DNA from: Diadema setosum
Taxonomy: Eukaryota; Echinodermata; Echinoidea; Diadematoida; Diadematidae
DNA length: 64,000 bases
Reading direction: 5' to 3'
NCBI GenBank assembly: GCA_033980235.1
Contig: CM067059.1
Span: 16,688,100-16,752,099 of the forward strand
Shown: positions 49,910 through 64,000 of the stretch, piece after piece
How the letters are laid out: each line of letters starts with the position of its first letter
Position numbering within the stretch: the stretch's first letter is position 1
Program-made: the position numbers and the translations under genes
The notes under the pieces: model-generated
The model's input: the letters and a program-made list of their open reading frames with translations, nothing else
What the model was told of the DNA's origin: nothing
The model's database searches: none

Positions 49910-50060
49910 CTCCGACGTTCGCCCTGGAAGTACGTCGTTTGTACTTTTCATTTCCAAAGTACTGAACTTCGTTCTCCGACGTCTGTTCTGGAAGTACGTC
50001 GGACGTACTTGTTCCTTCCAAAGTTCTGAACTTCGTTCTCCGACGTCTGTTCTGGATACT
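49910..50060. repeat. 64-bp tandem repeat
   Basis: CTCCGACGT starts units at 49910, 49974 and 50038. Each has GTTCTGGAAGTACGTCG-like sequence, then CTGAACTTCGTT. About 2.3 units, CpG-rich, inside the 4.1-kb element. Confidence 0.85.
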
Positions 50061-52359
50061 CAGTTATCCCACGGTGCAGCAAAGCCCGCTCGAGAATGCT
50101 CGCAAAGGCTGCTGGACGAGTTGCCTTCTAGTGCAGAACCACCGGTGGGCATCTTAGTTTCGTCGGCATTCAGCACTCATTCCAACGAATACTTATCTTG
50201 TACAGTACTCGAATGCATCACAACTTCACAGGCGATGTACCGGAACACCAACTAGTTTATTTACAGGCATAGTGTGTACATGCTCTCATTTAGAACATCT
50301 TATCGAGTACAACACACAAGTTCAGTCTCAATCCTCCTCCTCTTTGGACAGAGTGTAGTGCAAGAATTGTTTCATGCACTTCACTCCCTGACACAGTATG
50401 AGGTTGCTAATAGTACCTGTGTGGAATTATTATAGGCATGGTTATCAAATTCCCCTAACATTTCCTTTATTCTTTCTTTATTTTACACAGAGTTAAGCTA
50501 TCCCTTCAAACTCTTCACAGTTTGATTGAAATCATTTTAATCAAACATCAACACCATATTCAGTCCCATAACTGATCATGTTTACTAATTAATCAACGTT
50601 AATTGTCTAAAATGTGTCATATGGCCAACCTGTATACACACGTATACACACACAATGCTAAATGTATGTGTCAAACCTCTGTAACACAACTTTGAACTAA
50701 CTGTAGGAATTATCGCTGCACTTATCATCCATACTTTTTATCACTATCTGAATCTCCACAAAAACCACTAATTGACAAATAATCATCAATACAGAAGACT
50801 GACTTAAAGGAACAATTCAAACACTCTTTTAGAATGCATAGCTTGTTACATGTATAAATCAGCACAAAGTAACCACGACTACATTGTGTGACTGAATATG
50901 TATGAACAAATTTCGCTCTAAGAATAGTTTCGCACAAATTCCAAAGGAAATGCACGACACACTACTCAAAATAAATATCATTTTGTTACAATATCTTGTT
51001 TGCTTCTATATTTTACAGTATTTTTCTATTCCTATTCAATTTCATATTCTAATTTCCCCCATCTCTTGTCATTCATTTCTTCTTCAATCAATAGGCCTTT
51101 GATAAGGTAACCAAACCATATTTTACTACGTCGACATATCGACACAAACTTTTAGCTTTCATCTCTTTTGCCCCAAAGTGGTTGCCTCTGACTTCCATGT
51201 CCCTCACATATGTTGGTTGCCGAGATGTTGAGATGCCGAGATGTTGGTGGGTTTCCTTGCCTCTTATCCCTCCCCCTGCTTCTTCCACATTGTGCTAGAT
51301 TATCTTCTCCATCTAGTCCCTGGTTTCATTCAGTGCTTCTGTCATTTTTATTTTAACATTTTTAATCCCTAAATCGCTCGACAGCGACCACTCGATCTAT
51401 TCTCTTGGTTTTTCTTCTGTGTTGTTGTCATTTTTGTCTTTATTATTTTTGTTCCCTAAATTGCTCGGCAGCGACCGCTCGATTAGGTCAGTGCCTGGGC
51501 GGTTCCCGCTCGGACACCGAGCGTATTTTGGGCAGTGAGTGAAAACTGGTCGGTCACCGCTGAAATGTTAACTCCGCGTTAAAACTTCAGCGGCGACCGA
51601 CCGATGCCCTAAAAATCAGTGGCGCCTGGTCAGTCACTGGTCGGTCACCGGTCGTTTTCCGACCGGTTTTGGCTAAAAACTTGCCGACCAGTCGCCGAGC
51701 AGGCTGATTTTGGGAGTTCAGTTGTGACCGTAGCCTTAGGAAGAAACTTAGGGAGACTTTCAGAATACCACCACTGGGCAATCAGGTGTTGACATTACAA
51801 GGAAAAAACAAACATAGGAAGCCAAGTTTGAATAATTCCATAGTCATGTAAGAGTGTTTCCCATTCCTAATTGAATTTACAAATAGGACATAGAAGGGAG
51901 AGTTTGACATTGGTGAGATCCTTCCTACTGACACAGAATTATGGATGACTGTAAGAGCAGTATGTGACAAGTGCAATTAATACTCATTATGCACAGGTGA
52001 TGCAGGTGCTGCACGACAAGAAGCAAATGTTTTGCATCCGCTCTCCAGATCAGGCATGCATAATACAAATGATGCACCGAAAGTCAAACACTCATGGGGT
52101 GATTGTACAGTATCTTCTGTTATGGGTCCCAAACCTTGGAGCTATCTCTCCAATACTCTTTACCAAATTTACATCAAAACTCAAAACACACCTAAATATT
52201 CAACCTTCACTCATCCATGCCTTACTTGTATATCCAATTGTTGCTCAGTTGTTCCTTTGTTCCTGTGTATCATGTCATTATCAGTTTATTTGTTTCACAG
52301 CACCGCAAGTGCCAAAAGGCGGACCTGCATTGTACTATACAGGTACCAGTAGCCATCAT

Positions 52360-52548
52360 TACAAGTGCACTCCAATTATAATGAACATAGTTATAATGAA
52401 ATTCTAATCGCAACAAGTAAAAATTCATGCCCCAACATTATCGGCTAATTTTTTTTTATTGTTTATTTGTTTGGTTATAACAAAATGTTGATATAGCTGA
52501 AGAAAACTGCCAGTCCCGAGGACTTCATTATAACAGGAGTTGACTGTA
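52360..52548. mobile_element. TA MITE (GTGCACTCC family), copy 2
   Basis: Left TACAAGTGCACTCCAATTAT, right (reversed) TACAGTCAACTCCTGTTATA. It shares GTTTATTTGTTTGGTTATA and GAAAACTGCC with the copy at 46319. Confidence 0.7.
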
Positions 52549-53054
52549 TTATGCTTATGATAGCGTGTGAGGCTCAGGTTATGGTCATCAACAAGTAGGG
52601 CCTACTCTAAATCATTTGCTAAAATATGAAGATACTGTTGGGGAAGAGTTGAACATGCTCTGCAAACTGAACTTGTGGTGATGGCATTGGATTTATTACA
52701 ATCATTTTCTGAGAATAGCGTAACACTTTTGTGTACAGAGGTTTGTGAAAATTCAGTTTTACTTTCAGTAAAATGCTGGTATGCATGAACACACTTTACT
52801 GTTCAGTTTATTTGAAATTGTCATATTCCATATACATGTACTCAGTCACTTTCTGACAATAAATGTATTTGTCAATTTGCACAACAAGAAAACAGATACA
52901 TACAATTGTATGTATAATTCCATCAGAATGAGATATGAATCAAGCACAAAATTCTGGTTTGCCGTTCATTTCAGTTTTCTTGAGTTGAGGAAGGACATGT
53001 GAGAGTGTAAAAACATTGATGCCTTCTCCTACAGTAACTAAACTGAGAAAAATA

Positions 53055-53232
53055 TAGTCAACCCTGCTGAAGTCGACCTTACATAAGTTGAATAATAGCC
53101 TATGTCGAAGGTCTTTTCAAGTCCTCTTCTCTTATATTCTATTGATTTTAATCCCTCATTAGTCAAATTTGCTCTAAGTCGAAGCTATTTCTTCAGTCAC
53201 AATTAAATTTGACTAAGGCAAGGTTGACTGTA
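53055..53232. mobile_element. TA MITE, related family
   Basis: Left TATAGTCAACCCTGCTGAAG, right (reversed) TACAGTCAACCTTGCCTTAG. AAGTCGA-type motifs recur inside. 178 bp. Confidence 0.65.
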
Positions 53233-53497
53233 TGGCCATCTTGAGATGGGAAGTACAGCATCATCATTCTTGCTTGTATATACCACACTACTCACAAGAT
53301 ATCATGATATTATAATCATGTTGCACTGATTATCATTCAAGATAATATAATATCATGACAGGAGGACAGTCCATAGATTATGTGTATTGTTTTGAACAAA
53401 ATATCACTTCCATGCCATTACTACACAACTAGCATCTCTTTCAAGTCCATGAGGAGCAATTGTTCATTAGCAGGGATTGGGGGGGGGGGGGCAATTC

Positions 53498-63800
<10,303 letters not shown>

Positions 63801-64000
63801 CTACAGTGGAATCAGGGGTTACCAGATTAGATGAGGATGGGAAAAAGTTTGGTCTTGCATGGCTCTTTATGCTCAGCTATTTTGATACACCACATTGTAG
63901 TTGATATAATTTCTTTTACCTATACAAAAATAAAATTTTTAATGTGGCATTACAATTCCATACTTTATATTTCATTATATTTACTTTTTTCCGTTACAAT

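Larger units (their letters stand above)
47636..51735. mobile_element. 4.1-kb element with GGCTACGGTCACAACT ends and TTA duplication
   Basis: Terminal inverted repeats GGCTACGGTCACAACT / AGTTGTGACCGTAGCC are perfect over 16 bp. They lead into CGACCGACCGAT- and GAGCAGGCT-rich subterminal DNA on both sides. TTA flanks both ends (47633-47635, 51736-51738), consistent with the 3-bp TWA target duplication of PIF/Harbinger-type elements. No transposase is recognised inside, so it is non-autonomous or decayed and has picked up another element. Confidence 0.75.
47114..51772. mobile_element. MITE with GGTGGTATTCTGA ends, split by a 4.1-kb insertion
   Basis: Left end GGTGGTATTCTGAAATCCTT, right end (reversed) GGTGGTATTCTGAAAGTCTC. 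The element proper is 47114-47632 plus 51736-51772, about 556 bp. It is rich in AAGGAAGAAA and its complement. Additional internal GGTATTCTAAAAATC and TTTCAGAATACC motifs suggest an older palindromic build. Confidence 0.75.

Noticed and set aside
49662..50460. Solo LTR starting TGTAGCGAACAACGG and ending CCCTAACA
   Set aside because: TG...CA ends are present but no matching target duplication or polypurine/primer sites flank it.
51964..52407. 147-codon plus-strand frame
   Set aside because: It overlaps a TA MITE and a faint LINE-end echo; start, stops and composition give no support for a functional protein.

Overview
This is intron-rich, A+T-rich eukaryotic DNA. Both recognisable protein-coding genes have animal-type introns with GT..AG boundaries. 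The rest is dense in miniature transposons, tRNA-derived SINEs, microsatellites and homopolymer tracts. The mixture of repeats and the two orthologues fit a marine invertebrate deuterostome, most likely an echinoderm such as a sea urchin. That taxonomic call is an inference from style, not from a diagnostic marker.

Genes. (1) The 3' third of PEX6, the peroxisomal AAA+ ATPase, is on the minus strand in nine exons from 63800 down to the stop codon at 53498. It covers the D2 ATPase domain and the C-terminus. The 5' part lies beyond the right edge. (2) The first coding exon of a THIK-type two-pore potassium channel (KCNK13/KCNK12-like) is at 34936-34591, minus strand. It ends at a splice site inside the first selectivity-filter glycine codon; the rest was not found in the window. 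(3) Weak exon-like segments of an unrecognised minus-strand gene lie at 3.4-1.3 kb, and a possible plus-strand first exon is at 13.15 kb.

Layout. 0-4 kb: exon-like segments and a 235-bp direct duplication. 4-20 kb: no clear gene; several MITEs, a minisatellite, and a transposon whose ends carry poly-G/poly-C tracts. 20.4-26.3 kb: the most striking object, a 5.9-kb head-to-head dimer of an unusual mobile element. Each half carries a decayed copy of an uncharacterised invertebrate protein family, and one half holds a TTAA MITE inserted into another copy of itself. 26.3-34.5 kb: mostly empty, with a 'TTCGGAATAACGAACC' repeat cluster. 34.6-36.6 kb: THIK exon and upstream DNA. 36.7-42 kb: a 220-bp palindrome, (TA)n arrays, a 1-kb mariner-like non-autonomous element and a LINE relic. 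44.5-46.5 kb: CpG-rich fold-back and TTAA/TA MITEs. 47.1-51.8 kb: a three-level transposon nest whose core is a 152-bp tandem array loaded with DR1-type nuclear receptor motifs. 53.5-64 kb: PEX6, whose introns hold at least eight mobile-element insertions.

The two named genes have no evident functional link. Most remaining structure is transposon-derived, and many short open frames are chance or low-complexity products.
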